Shown: positions 35,237 through 44,095 of the stretch, in pieces
Position numbering within the stretch: position 1 is the stretch's first letter
Layout: the number at the start of each line of letters is the position of its first letter
Source of the DNA: Clostridiales bacterium UBA2432
GTDB taxonomy: Bacteria; Bacillota; Clostridia; Lachnospirales; Vallitaleaceae
DNA: 64,000 nt
Direction: 5' to 3'
NCBI GenBank assembly: GCA_002342805.1
Contig: DDQW01000031.1
Coordinates: forward strand, 10,210 to 74,209
Program-made: the position numbers and the translations under genes
Notes under the pieces: model-generated
The model's input: the letters and a program-made list of their open reading frames with translations, nothing else
What the model was told of the DNA's origin: nothing
The model's database searches: none

Positions 35237-36457
35237 TTAGCTAGGTTTTCCACCCATTCTATATATTTCTTCTGATAATTCATATTCTTTTATTCCCATT
35301 TGGTTAAGTTGAACTATTATTTCTTCATAATACGAACTACAAATAATAATTATCATCTTACTATTTTTGATAATATTTTTCAAAATATTTGGATTACATA
35401 TTTCTATTCCATATCTTTTTGCTCCCCATAATTTCGAATTATTATCTACGATAATAGATGGTGTATACTTTTCCCCAAAGTATTCCATGTATACATCTAA
35501 CATTTTCCCTGCTCCAAAAATAATGAATTTATACGAGATATATTTTTCTAAACGTTCATTATATAAAATAACATCTGAAAACACCTTTCCCAATTTAAAT
35601 AAAGTTTTTAATATATCTTCTAGTATAATTCCTGGCATAGTTGTAAATACTTTATACGTCTCAAAGCTAAGAACGCCATGATAACCTATGTCGCGTAAGG
35701 TAATTAAAAATGAATTCCAATCAGTACTGCACTGTCCTTTTATTCCATTTGTAAATGTATATGGCAACTGATGCAAATCATATCTTCCATCATTATCATG
35801 AATATGAACTACTTTAAGTGATTCTCCTAATATAATTAACTCTTCGGTAAAATTTTGTCTTAAAACATTTGCATGACCAATATCAAAACATGAACCAAAA
35901 CACTCTGATTTCAGATTATTATTAAGTATTTCGATATATTTCTTTATAGTCTGTGCGTTAGAACATGCTCCTACATACATTTTTCCATATTTTCTAAGTG
36001 GAACATTTTCAATGCAAATAACAACTTTATGATTAATTGCATGTTCAGAGATAGCGTTGAAAAGCTGCATATTTATGTCAAATTCTTCTTCTTTACTTGT
36101 TTTTTCTGCAATATTTAAAGCATGTATAACAAGATATGGACTTTCTAAGACTTTACAAATCTCAATACTTTTTTTTAACGCACTAATAATATACTCCAAA
36201 TCATATGATCTTTGATTATCCACTATATGTTCCATGTGATATTTAAATACAGGTGCATGGACTTGCGAGAAAAACAAACCATATTTTTCTGCACATTCCT
36301 TGTGCTTCCGATAATAATTCAAATCATATTTATCAAAATTCTCTTGAATAATATCATAATCTATACATTGAATCCCACTATTTCTAATATACTTGTATCC
36401 TTGCTCATAAACTTTTTCGTTAATTATTCCGCGTGATTGGACTCCTATTTTCAGCAT
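35237..36457 (-). CDS. Sugar phosphate isomerase/epimerase (TIM barrel) fused to an FGAG Rossmann module
   Basis: Residues about 1-280 form an AP-endonuclease-2-type TIM barrel as in xylose isomerase-like epimerases: LKIGVQSRG, FFSQVHAPVFKY, LVIHALNIAE, VICIENVPL, CFDIGHANV (metal-binding Asp/His), VVHIHDND and GVLSFETYK. Residues about 305-400 are an FGAG module (FIIFGAGKMLDVYM, IIVDNNSKLWGAKRYG). Total is 406 residues. The barrel could isomerise a keto-polyol or sugar. Its start overlaps the end of the preceding glycosyltransferase gene by 7 bases, so they are translationally coupled. Confidence 0.75.
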   Translation of the reverse strand: MLKIGVQSRGIINEKVYEQGYKYIRNSGIQCIDYDIIQENFDKYDLNYYRKHKECAEKYGLFFSQVHAPVFKYHMEHIVDNQRSYDLEYIISALKKSIEICKVLESPYLVIHALNIAEKTSKEEEFDINMQLFNAISEHAINHKVVICIENVPLRKYGKMYVGACSNAQTIKKYIEILNNNLKSECFGSCFDIGHANVLRQNFTEELIILGESLKVVHIHDNDGRYDLHQLPYTFTNGIKGQCSTDWNSFLITLRDIGYHGVLSFETYKVFTTMPGIILEDILKTLFKLGKVFSDVILYNERLEKYISYKFIIFGAGKMLDVYMEYFGEKYTPSIIVDNNSKLWGAKRYGIEICNPNILKNIIKNSKMIIIICSSYYEEIIVQLNQMGIKEYELSEEIYRMGGKPS

Positions 36458-37686
36458 GTTACTCCTTTATAAATATCATTATTAAAAATAATGTTTTCAT
36501 AACCTAATTTCTTTAAAACATTAAAAATATCATTTTCATATTTCTTTGATGTTGCTATAATTACTAATATATCTTGTGTATTCCCTTCATAGTCCTCAAT
36601 TCTTTTTACATCATGAGTAAAAAGAAACTTCTCATCAGACATATCTGTTACTGCAAATCCAAGAATTTTTATATCATATAATAAGAGATCATAAAATAAT
36701 CGTTTAGCAATAATACCTGCTCCATATATTAATATTTGTTTATATTTATATAATATTTTTTCATTTATCACCTTTTTTTTACTTCGAAAACTTAACTGTT
36801 CCCAGAAAAACTGATATATGATATTTTCGTATTTCAAATCTTTACATTCATATTTATGGTACTCATCATATAAATCACATAAATTGTATTTTTCAATATA
36901 TTTTTTTATTATATAATCTTCTTTTACATTACGTGTCTTCTCATTCCAAAATTCTAAAATATTCATTAAAGCAAGAAATCTTCCTTCAATATGATGTATT
37001 GTATGTTTCATAGTCGTAATAGAATTCGGCCTTTTTCTAAAATAATATAAGGCTTTGTTAATATACTGGACTTTTTTAGCATAGTAAAAAGCTTTTAGCG
37101 TAAATGGCAAGTCTTCATGCAAAATACCTTCCATAAAAAACAAGTTATTATTTATCAAAAATTCTTTTCGGTAAATTTTGTTCCATACTGCAATAACTAG
37201 GTTGTTACTTTCTAATAAATTGTTTAACATATCCATTCCTGATAATGTCTCTTGACTTACATATTTATCCAAAAAAGGATATTCAACATGATTCTTTTTG
37301 TACTCATCATATTCAGTATAATTGTAACAAAAAATATCTTTTTCACTTTTATACAAATACTCAGAAATAACAGCAATATAATTTTTATCAATATAATCAT
37401 CCGAGTCTACAAAACAAATATATTTTCCTGAAGCTTTATTAACCCCAATATTTCTTGAATAAGATAAACCTTTATTAATAGAATTTTGTATAATAATTAA
37501 TTCTGGATATTTTTTTTTATATCGCTCTAGAATGACTCTCGATTTATCTTTGGAACAATCCTCAATACATATTATTTCATGTTTTTCATTCGTTTGTTGC
37601 AAAATACTATCCAAACATTCCTCTAAATAATATTCAACATCATATATGGGAACAATAAATGATATTAGCACTTTATTTTTATTCAT
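36451..37686 (-). CDS. Family 2 glycosyltransferase with C-terminal Rossmann module
   Basis: The GT-A domain covers about residues 8-230: SFIVPIYDVEYYLEECLDSILQQ, CIEDCSKDKS, the YICFVDSDDYID metal-binding segment, and GILHEDLPFTLKAFYYAKKV. Residues about 310-411 form a divergent FGAG-type module (ILIYGAGIIAKRLFYDLL, ILVIIATSKKYENDI). I start at the ATG at 37686, behind AGAGGGA, giving 411 residues; a 20-codon upstream extension lacks a ribosome site. The sequence is noticeably AT-richer than the nucleotide-sugar genes that precede it in transcription. Confidence 0.82.
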   Translation of the reverse strand: MNKNKVLISFIVPIYDVEYYLEECLDSILQQTNEKHEIICIEDCSKDKSRVILERYKKKYPELIIIQNSINKGLSYSRNIGVNKASGKYICFVDSDDYIDKNYIAVISEYLYKSEKDIFCYNYTEYDEYKKNHVEYPFLDKYVSQETLSGMDMLNNLLESNNLVIAVWNKIYRKEFLINNNLFFMEGILHEDLPFTLKAFYYAKKVQYINKALYYFRKRPNSITTMKHTIHHIEGRFLALMNILEFWNEKTRNVKEDYIIKKYIEKYNLCDLYDEYHKYECKDLKYENIIYQFFWEQLSFRSKKKVINEKILYKYKQILIYGAGIIAKRLFYDLLLYDIKILGFAVTDMSDEKFLFTHDVKRIEDYEGNTQDILVIIATSKKYENDIFNVLKKLGYENIIFNNDIYKGVTC

Positions 37687-37831
37687 ACTTCCCTCTTTTC
37701 TATTATATAGGTCATGTAAATTTTTTACACTACTATATTCTTTCAAGCACCTAAAACATTCACAACCTCAAAATTTCTATAACTTACAGCATTAATTTTC
37801 CATCTTATCAAGGCTAGTATACTAAGTAGTT

Positions 37832-38956
37832 TCATTTCCTCCATACCATTTTATTAACAATCCCTGTATAGCTTTGGATCAGCTTAACAACCTTCGTACT
37901 AACATTCTCATCCACATAATGAGGGACATCTTCTCCGAAGTCACCCTGTGCATGCATCTCCACGGCCATATCCACCGCCTGAAGCACCTGCTGGGTACTT
38001 ATGCTCCCAATCACCATGTTTCCTTTATCTAAGGCTTCTGGTCTCTCTGTACTGGTTCTAACGGATACTGCCGGAAACTTATAATAAGACGCTTCTTCTG
38101 CAATTGTACCACTATCTGACACTACACAAAAGGCCTTTTGCTGAAGGTGATTATAGTCAGCAAAGCCAAAGGGTTGAAGCTGTCTTACCTGGGGATGAAA
38201 TTCAAAGCCTCTTTGTTCGATAAATTTTTTACTTCTTGGATGGGTACTATAGATTACAGGCATATCATAGTTCTTAGCCATGGCATTGACTGCATTCATC
38301 AAAGCCATAAAATTTTCTTCATGGTCTATGTTTTCTTCACGGTGGGCTGACAAAAGAATATACTTGCCTTCTTCTAATCCTAGGGCTTGGAGTATTTCGC
38401 TCTTATCGATTTTTTCTTTATTGGCTTTGAGGACTTCTGCCATGGGTGACCCCACTACATAGGTGCGTTCCTTGGGGATACCCTCCCAATGCAAATAGTT
38501 TCTTGCGTGATCTGTATAGCAAAGATTGACATCACTTGTATGGTCGACAATGCGTCGATTAATCTCTTCCGGAAGGTTTTCATCAAAGCATCGATTTCCT
38601 GCTTCCATATGAAAAATCGGTATTTTTAATCGTTTGGCTGAGATGACACTGAGGCAAGAGTTGGTATCGCCTAAGACCAGTAAGGCATCCGGTTGTTCTT
38701 GAACCATGATTTCGTAAGATTTAGCTAAGACATTGCCCATGGTTTGACCTAGATTGTCGCCCACCACATTCAAGTAGAAATCGGGCTCTCGAATACCTAG
38801 ATTTTCAAAAAAAACCTGATTTAATGCATAGTCATAATTCTGTCCGCTATGCACCAATATATGGTTAAAATAGTGATCACTTTTTTTGATGACTTCAGAT
38901 AACTTAATAATCTCAGGACGTGTCCCTACGATGGTCATGAGTTTTAATTGTTTCAT
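37832..38956 (-). CDS. UDP-N-acetylhexosamine 2-epimerase, non-hydrolysing (WecB/FnlC/QnlB type)
   Basis: The 374-residue protein has the WecB-fold signature: LKLMTIVGTRPEIIKLSEVI, LVHSGQNYDYALNQVFFE, PDALLVLGDTNSCLS, FHMEAGNRCFDENLPEEINRRIVDHTSD, LSAHREENID and VVSDSGTIAEEASYYKFPAVSVR. It follows a CapE/FnlA-like dehydratase and an RmlD-like reductase, as in UDP-L-FucNAc and UDP-L-QuiNAc pathways, where it inverts C-2 of the L-sugar. UDP-GlcNAc/ManNAc epimerisation is the alternative if it acts alone. It ends the three-gene block. Confidence 0.85.
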   Translation of the reverse strand: MKQLKLMTIVGTRPEIIKLSEVIKKSDHYFNHILVHSGQNYDYALNQVFFENLGIREPDFYLNVVGDNLGQTMGNVLAKSYEIMVQEQPDALLVLGDTNSCLSVISAKRLKIPIFHMEAGNRCFDENLPEEINRRIVDHTSDVNLCYTDHARNYLHWEGIPKERTYVVGSPMAEVLKANKEKIDKSEILQALGLEEGKYILLSAHREENIDHEENFMALMNAVNAMAKNYDMPVIYSTHPRSKKFIEQRGFEFHPQVRQLQPFGFADYNHLQQKAFCVVSDSGTIAEEASYYKFPAVSVRTSTERPEALDKGNMVIGSISTQQVLQAVDMAVEMHAQGDFGEDVPHYVDENVSTKVVKLIQSYTGIVNKMVWRK

Positions 38957-38967
38957 TGGTTTGCCCC

Positions 38968-39822
38968 CTACTTGAAATAGTGTGGATAGAGCTCTCGATG
39001 CTGATCAATCCATTCTTTCATCTGGACGATCATGGTGTCATAAGTCGGTACCCTAAATGAAAAATCCTGTCGACTATTAATCAGGGATTTGTTCACGGAT
39101 AGCTTATCACTGGGGACAATCTCAATCGACTCATCTTTCATGTGCTTATTAAACAATTTTAGCAGGTCATACTTACTAATGGCCTCATTATTCACGAGAT
39201 TATAAAGTCCCGTCAAATTTTCTTTTAAAGCTTCTTCCATGGCCTTTGCTAAGGTTAATGTGCTTACGCCTGTCCATATGGCTTGAGTAAAGCCATGAAT
39301 CTGTCCTTCTTGTTTCATAAACCAATTAAAGAGACCTATACCGTCTTCATTCATATCCGGGCCGATAATTGAATTTCTAAAGGTTAAGTCTTTAGTGTTT
39401 TCAAGTTCTCCTAAAGCTTTAGAACGATCGTAAAAGCTTTGCCCATCTCTAAGGGCTGTCTCGGAGTAGCCGCCACTTTTACCTGAAAAAACACAATCTG
39501 TACTCATATGAATAATTCTTGTCTTCATCTGCTGGGTAAGCTCACTCAAATAATGGGGCAGATAACTATTTAATAGGACGGCATTGGCTTTATGTTCTTC
39601 TGCATCTTGATTTAATATACCTATCGCATTAATGATTGCATCGTATTGGCCCTCATGAATGATTTGACTTAAATACTCAAAGTCTCGAATATCTCCATTT
39701 ATATTTTTACAATAGTCCACTTTTCGTCGACTAAAGACGGTTACATCATGTCCGGCTTCTTTAAAATATATGGCAATCATATGCCCGGCCATACCTGTTC
39801 CACCAAGGATTAAGATCTTCAT
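38968..39822 (-). CDS. RmlD-like NAD(P)-dependent nucleotide-sugar 4-reductase (SDR)
   Basis: The 284-residue protein (ATG at 39822 behind GGGAGG) shows ILILGGTGMAGHMIA, the dTDP-4-dehydrorhamnose-reductase-like NAIGILN, HMSTDCVFSGKSGGYSE and the catalytic YDRSKALGE (YxxxK). It lacks the C-terminal cupin domain that gives CapF/FnlB its 3-epimerase activity in UDP-FucNAc synthesis. It therefore looks closer to the reductase of the UDP-L-RhaNAc/QuiNAc route. It overlaps the preceding dehydratase gene by four bases (ATGA). Confidence 0.8.
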   Translation of the reverse strand: MKILILGGTGMAGHMIAIYFKEAGHDVTVFSRRKVDYCKNINGDIRDFEYLSQIIHEGQYDAIINAIGILNQDAEEHKANAVLLNSYLPHYLSELTQQMKTRIIHMSTDCVFSGKSGGYSETALRDGQSFYDRSKALGELENTKDLTFRNSIIGPDMNEDGIGLFNWFMKQEGQIHGFTQAIWTGVSTLTLAKAMEEALKENLTGLYNLVNNEAISKYDLLKLFNKHMKDESIEIVPSDKLSVNKSLINSRQDFSFRVPTYDTMIVQMKEWIDQHRELYPHYFK

Positions 39823-40847
39823 GATTTCGCCTCCCAAAGTTTCAATTCATCCTGAATATAATCAAGTTTTAAAAGCTTTTCTTTAACCTCATCAACATTC
39901 AGTCGTTGTGTATTATGGGAATTATAATCTTCCATCTCTTGCAAGGCTTCATTGCCTTCAACAAAATATTTATCATAATTCAAGTCCCGTTTATCAGCAG
40001 AGACTCTAAAGAAGCTTCCCATATCTTGTGCACCTACATGTTCCTCTTTCGTTAAAAGGGTCTCATATAACTTCTCTCCGTGGCGTGTCCCAATAATCTG
40101 AATAGGGTTATCTACACCAAAGAGTTCTTTAAGGGCTTGGGCTAAATCTCTAATGGTGGATGCCGGCGATTTTTGCACCATTATATCCCCTGCTTCAGCA
40201 TTTTCAAAAGCAAACACAACTAGCTCAACCGCTTCATCCAAACTCATCAAGAATCGCGTCATGTTGGGATCTGTCACTGTTAATGCCTGTCCATTTTTTA
40301 TTTGCTCAATAAAAAGGGGTATAACAGAACCTCTTGATGCCATAACATTTCCGTATCTGGTTCCACAAATAAGGGTTCTATTTGGGTCAACCGTCTTTGA
40401 TTTTGCAACAAAGACTTTTTCCATCATAGCTTTTGATATACCCATGGCATTAATGGGGTAAGCTGCCTTATCCGTCGATAAACAGATGACTTTTTTGATT
40501 CCCATTTCAATAGCGCCTGTCAAAACATTATCTGTTCCTAAGACATTGGTCTTAACAGCTTCTAAAGGGAAAAATTCACACGAAGGGACTTGCTTAAGCG
40601 CCGCCGCATGAAAAACATAGTCAACACCATGCATGGCATTCTTGACGCTTGCCAGGTCTCGGACATCGCCAATATAGAACTTTAATTTATCATTTTTATA
40701 TTGTTTTCTCATGTCATCCTGTTTTTTTTCATCCCGTGAGAAAATACGGATTTCTTTAACGTCTGTATGCAGGAATCTTTTCATAACTGCATGTCCAAAT
40801 GATCCTGTTCCTCCTGTTATTAATAATGTTTTATCTTTGAACAGCAT
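39819..40847 (-). CDS. UDP-GlcNAc 4,6-dehydratase (5-inverting), CapE/FnlA-like
   Basis: This 342-residue SDR opens with LLITGGTGSFGHAVMKRFL and contains EIRIFSRDEKKQDDMR, FHAAALKQVPSCEFFPLEAVKTNVLG (the altered MxxxK-type active site of inverting 4,6-dehydratases), CLSTDKAAYPINAMGISK and GTRYGNVMASRGSVIPLF. CapE/FnlA-type enzymes make UDP-2-acetamido-2,6-dideoxy-L-4-hexulose, the first intermediate of L-FucNAc, L-RhaNAc and L-QuiNAc. FlaA1/PseB of the pseudaminic acid route is a related alternative, but no PseC-type aminotransferase is present. Confidence 0.85.
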   Translation of the reverse strand: MLFKDKTLLITGGTGSFGHAVMKRFLHTDVKEIRIFSRDEKKQDDMRKQYKNDKLKFYIGDVRDLASVKNAMHGVDYVFHAAALKQVPSCEFFPLEAVKTNVLGTDNVLTGAIEMGIKKVICLSTDKAAYPINAMGISKAMMEKVFVAKSKTVDPNRTLICGTRYGNVMASRGSVIPLFIEQIKNGQALTVTDPNMTRFLMSLDEAVELVVFAFENAEAGDIMVQKSPASTIRDLAQALKELFGVDNPIQIIGTRHGEKLYETLLTKEEHVGAQDMGSFFRVSADKRDLNYDKYFVEGNEALQEMEDYNSHNTQRLNVDEVKEKLLKLDYIQDELKLWEAKS

Positions 40848-40896
40848 TTATTCCCTCTCCTTTAATTCTTAAACGCATTATTTATGCAAAATCAAT

Positions 40897-42126
40897 TCAA
40901 TCAGTTTCCAACATTATCTTTTTATATATTTTAACATGTTCTAATACATAATTATCAAAATCAAACCTTTTTTTTGCTTCCTCTCTGCTCAGAGTTCCTC
41001 GGAATATAAGTTCATCCTTTTTAAGCGAGTAATATTTTAATTTTTCATAAATTTCATTATAATTTTTATATTTTACAGAGATTCCAACATATGGAGAATT
41101 TGTAATTTCTTCCAAAACCGTATTTTCAAATATTAAAACTGGAGTTTGAGTAGCCATTGATTCGACCGCCATTAACCCGAAAGATTCAGCCAATGAGGGC
41201 ATTATGAATAAATCAATTGAGTTATAGAAAGAAATTATTTCTTTTTCGGAATCTATCCATCCCAAGTTTATAATTTCACAAAATTTATTTTTTATTTGAA
41301 TATTCTGGTTACCAATAACAAAGCACACAATTTTAAAGTCAACTTTCTCCAACGCTTTGATTATATATTCTAATCCTTTTAATATATTATTATCAGCTCT
41401 GAATCCTATTACAAATTGATGATTATTTATATTGTATTTTTTTCGTATCCTTTTTTTTGAAGAATCCTGAAATTTTTCAAGATCCAATCCAAATGGAATC
41501 TTAAAAATTTGTTTTTCATTATCAATTAAAGGACTTCTTTTCAAATAATTCATCATAAAATTTGAGGCTACTATACATTTAAAATTTGATTTACCGTATA
41601 TTTCTTTTTTTATTTTGAAAAAATCAGCAGCTTTTCTATGAACATTTGACATATTTATATGATTTTTCACTTTACAATTCAAACAACCATGCATCCATTT
41701 TTCACATTCTAATGGATGTATGCATTGTCCTGTTATCATCCATGGATCATGAATGGTCCAGACTACTTTCTTCACCTTGCATATTTCTTCTAACATAAAT
41801 AAGCCAATTAGGTTATTGTGTAGCAAATGGAGATGTATGATGTCCGCTTCTTGAAATAATTTATTATGAAAAATATATTTGGTCATCGGATTAACTAAAC
41901 CATCTAACATTAATTCATATTGTAAATTTTGCAAAATAGCTCGAGCCCATTTATTTGAAAGCATCTCATTTTTAGGAACTATTGACTCAGATATGTTTCC
42001 ATTACTTTCCTTATTCAACACAAGCATTTTTGAATCAATATTTAGATTTTGAAGTGCTATTGATAAATCATACCCATTAAATCTTCGTCCAATTATATCA
42101 TTATCATTTAAATGTAAAATTTTCAA
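40897..42126 (-). CDS. Family 4 glycosyltransferase
   Basis: The 409-residue protein has a GT-B fold: ILHLNDNDIIGRRFNGYDLSIAL at the N terminus, IIHLHLLHNN, VWTIHDPWMITGQCIHPLECEKW, a Cys-containing GCLNCK segment, IPFGLDLEKF and the C-terminal nucleotide-sugar site MPSLAESFGLMAVESMATQTPVLIF. The HDPWxxTGxCxHxxxCxxW pattern occurs in several polysaccharide GT4 enzymes. Its start overlaps the stop of the upstream small Rossmann gene by four bases (ATGA). Sugar specificity is unknown. Confidence 0.85.
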   Translation of the reverse strand: MKILHLNDNDIIGRRFNGYDLSIALQNLNIDSKMLVLNKESNGNISESIVPKNEMLSNKWARAILQNLQYELMLDGLVNPMTKYIFHNKLFQEADIIHLHLLHNNLIGLFMLEEICKVKKVVWTIHDPWMITGQCIHPLECEKWMHGCLNCKVKNHINMSNVHRKAADFFKIKKEIYGKSNFKCIVASNFMMNYLKRSPLIDNEKQIFKIPFGLDLEKFQDSSKKRIRKKYNINNHQFVIGFRADNNILKGLEYIIKALEKVDFKIVCFVIGNQNIQIKNKFCEIINLGWIDSEKEIISFYNSIDLFIMPSLAESFGLMAVESMATQTPVLIFENTVLEEITNSPYVGISVKYKNYNEIYEKLKYYSLKKDELIFRGTLSREEAKKRFDFDNYVLEHVKIYKKIMLETD

Positions 42127-42671
42127 TTGTTCCTCCGATTTTCATAATATCTACAAAGCTCATATATTGTTTCATTAAATCTATTTACAAGATGTTTAAT
42201 GCCTTCTGAATTATAATCTACATTTTCTAGTTCTTCTAGATGTATCATCCATTTTACTGGTGGGGTATTGGAAAGAGTATTTTGCAACTCTTGTTTTGTT
42301 GTTATATATGGAAATTCAAGTTCTTCTATTTGTCTTTTCATATTTCGAGGATTTAAAGATGCAACAATTACTAAGAATTCATCTTTATTGGGGATAAGAT
42401 CTATTGGAGATAGACACTCTTTATTGTCTATACAATATCCCCATCTATCTCTATTATTATCAATAAAACAATCAATATATATCAACTTTGAACTCAACTC
42501 ATTATATAAATCTATTCCGTATTTTCCAGCTCCAAATATACATATTTTTCTTGCTTGATTATTAGATATTCCTTTAATATAAGTATCCAATGCAGATAGT
42601 TTAATGAAATCTTCTTCCATCTTTTCATTACCCTTATTTTTTTTCATTTCATAACCATAAGCTTTGTCCAT
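42123..42671 (-). CDS. Stand-alone FGAG Rossmann module protein
   Basis: The 182-residue protein consists of a short N-terminal helix, an FGAG module (KICIFGAGKYGIDLYNELS, CFIDNNRDRWG, EFLVIVASLNPRNMKRQIEEL) and a helical tail with PPVKWMIHLEELENVDYNSEGIKHLVNRFNETIYEL. The tail and the module resemble the C-terminal half of the next upstream glycosyltransferase (PVEWLVKQRKEINSV, NNYNNEIFEMIR), so it is likely a duplicate that lost, or never had, a catalytic domain. Function is unknown; nucleotide or nucleotide-sugar binding is plausible from the glycine-rich loop. Confidence 0.7.
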   Translation of the reverse strand: MDKAYGYEMKKNKGNEKMEEDFIKLSALDTYIKGISNNQARKICIFGAGKYGIDLYNELSSKLIYIDCFIDNNRDRWGYCIDNKECLSPIDLIPNKDEFLVIVASLNPRNMKRQIEELEFPYITTKQELQNTLSNTPPVKWMIHLEELENVDYNSEGIKHLVNRFNETIYELCRYYENRRNN

Positions 42672-42705
42672 ATTTACACTCCATTGTTCATAATATCTTT
42701 TAAAG

Positions 42706-44004
42706 TTATCGTATCATTTCAAATATTTCATTATTATAATTATTTATTAAGCGATATTCATTAACAGAATTTATTTCTTTCCTCTGTTTTACAAGCCATT
42801 CTACAGGATCTGTTTCTAGCAATATTTGTTCAATACTTTGTAATGTTATAACATTAGCAAATCCATTTTCTTTGAGTTGGTTAACTATCAATTTCGGAGT
42901 AATTATTGCCACTATAATTAATACATCCTCTTTACATTTTTTCAGCTCATCTACCGATATACATATGACTCCTTTATGTTCTTTTCCCCATTTTCTCCCG
43001 TCATTGTCTATAAATAAGTGAATAGGTATCATCCTACATACTAATTCTTCAAATAACTGTTTGCCGTAATCCCCCATCCCAAAAAGACATATCTTGCTTA
43101 TTTTTCTTGATGGATATTCAATCAATTGATTAAAAACCTTACGCCAATCTTTACTTTTCATTACATTATTTTCTATGTTTATAAGCTTATTATATGTATA
43201 TTTATATACTTCATATAGTCCTCTGCTTTCAAAAAAAGTAGTCATTTTAAAATAAAAATTGTACTCACTTCTATATAATTTTCTAATTTCGTCATTTGAA
43301 AGATTTTCAATAATATTTCTATATAAATTCTCTCTCTCACTATTATATACTTGAATAGTTCTACTTCCTTGTTGAGAATGTCTCCTTGATATTACTAAGG
43401 ATTCGTTGATATAAATTAATTTTTGCCCTCTAAACATTCTAAACCATAAATCATAATCTTGTGTCGTTAATAGCGCTTCATTGAAAGTGCCAACCCTTTC
43501 AAAATGACTTTTATGTATTAACAGGCTACATCCATTCATTAAACCAAAAAGAAGCGAAAAAACGGAATTTTCAAGTCTTTCTTTTTTATACCTTTCTTCT
43601 AAAAAAACACTTTCTTTAGCTCCACTTTCTTCGTATAAAATATCATAAGCACTATATACAATTCTACTTTTGTTAATATTTTTATTTATTGCCTTTATTT
43701 GTTTTTCTATTTTGGTTGGATAATACAAATCATCATGAGATAACCAAGAAAAATATTCTCCATTCATTCGTTGAATTCCATAATTTAAAGCTGATGCAAC
43801 TCCCCCATTTTCTTTATAATAATATCTAATTTTATCACCGTATTCAATAGCAATTTGTTCTGTCTTATCATCTGTTGACCCATCATTAACAACTAATATT
43901 TCTATGTTTTGGTATGTTTGACTTAATGCACTATCTAATGCTTCTTTTAAAAAATTAGTCCCATTATATACTGGTATAATTATCGTAACTAAAGGATTAT
44001 TCAT
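42706..44004 (-). CDS. Family 2 glycosyltransferase with C-terminal FGAG module
   Basis: The 432-residue protein has a GT-A N terminus (TIIIPVYNGTNFLKEALDSALSQTYQNIEILVVNDGSTDDKT, YFSWLSHDDLY, the LTTQDYDLWFRM acceptor-side motif, ISRRHSQQGSR) and a C-terminal module from about residue 315 (KICLFGMGDYGKQLFEELV, LFIDNDGRKWG, VLIIVAIITPKLIVNQL). The module is FGMG rather than FGAG. The gene is followed within 40 bases by the stand-alone paralogue of this module. Confidence 0.83.
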   Translation of the reverse strand: MNNPLVTIIIPVYNGTNFLKEALDSALSQTYQNIEILVVNDGSTDDKTEQIAIEYGDKIRYYYKENGGVASALNYGIQRMNGEYFSWLSHDDLYYPTKIEKQIKAINKNINKSRIVYSAYDILYEESGAKESVFLEERYKKERLENSVFSLLFGLMNGCSLLIHKSHFERVGTFNEALLTTQDYDLWFRMFRGQKLIYINESLVISRRHSQQGSRTIQVYNSERENLYRNIIENLSNDEIRKLYRSEYNFYFKMTTFFESRGLYEVYKYTYNKLINIENNVMKSKDWRKVFNQLIEYPSRKISKICLFGMGDYGKQLFEELVCRMIPIHLFIDNDGRKWGKEHKGVICISVDELKKCKEDVLIIVAIITPKLIVNQLKENGFANVITLQSIEQILLETDPVEWLVKQRKEINSVNEYRLINNYNNEIFEMIR

Positions 44005-44095
44005 TTCAATAACAGCAAAATATTTGAGTTATTATTTTGCGCTCCTTATATAAAATATTTAGATTATTTGTGGAAATCTATAAAACCTTATATAA

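Noticed and set aside
37832..40847. A pseudaminic or legionaminic acid pathway for flagellin
   Set aside because: The dehydratase is CapE/FnlA-like, but there is no PseC-type aminotransferase, acetyltransferase, NeuB-like synthase or CMP-sialate synthetase in the window.
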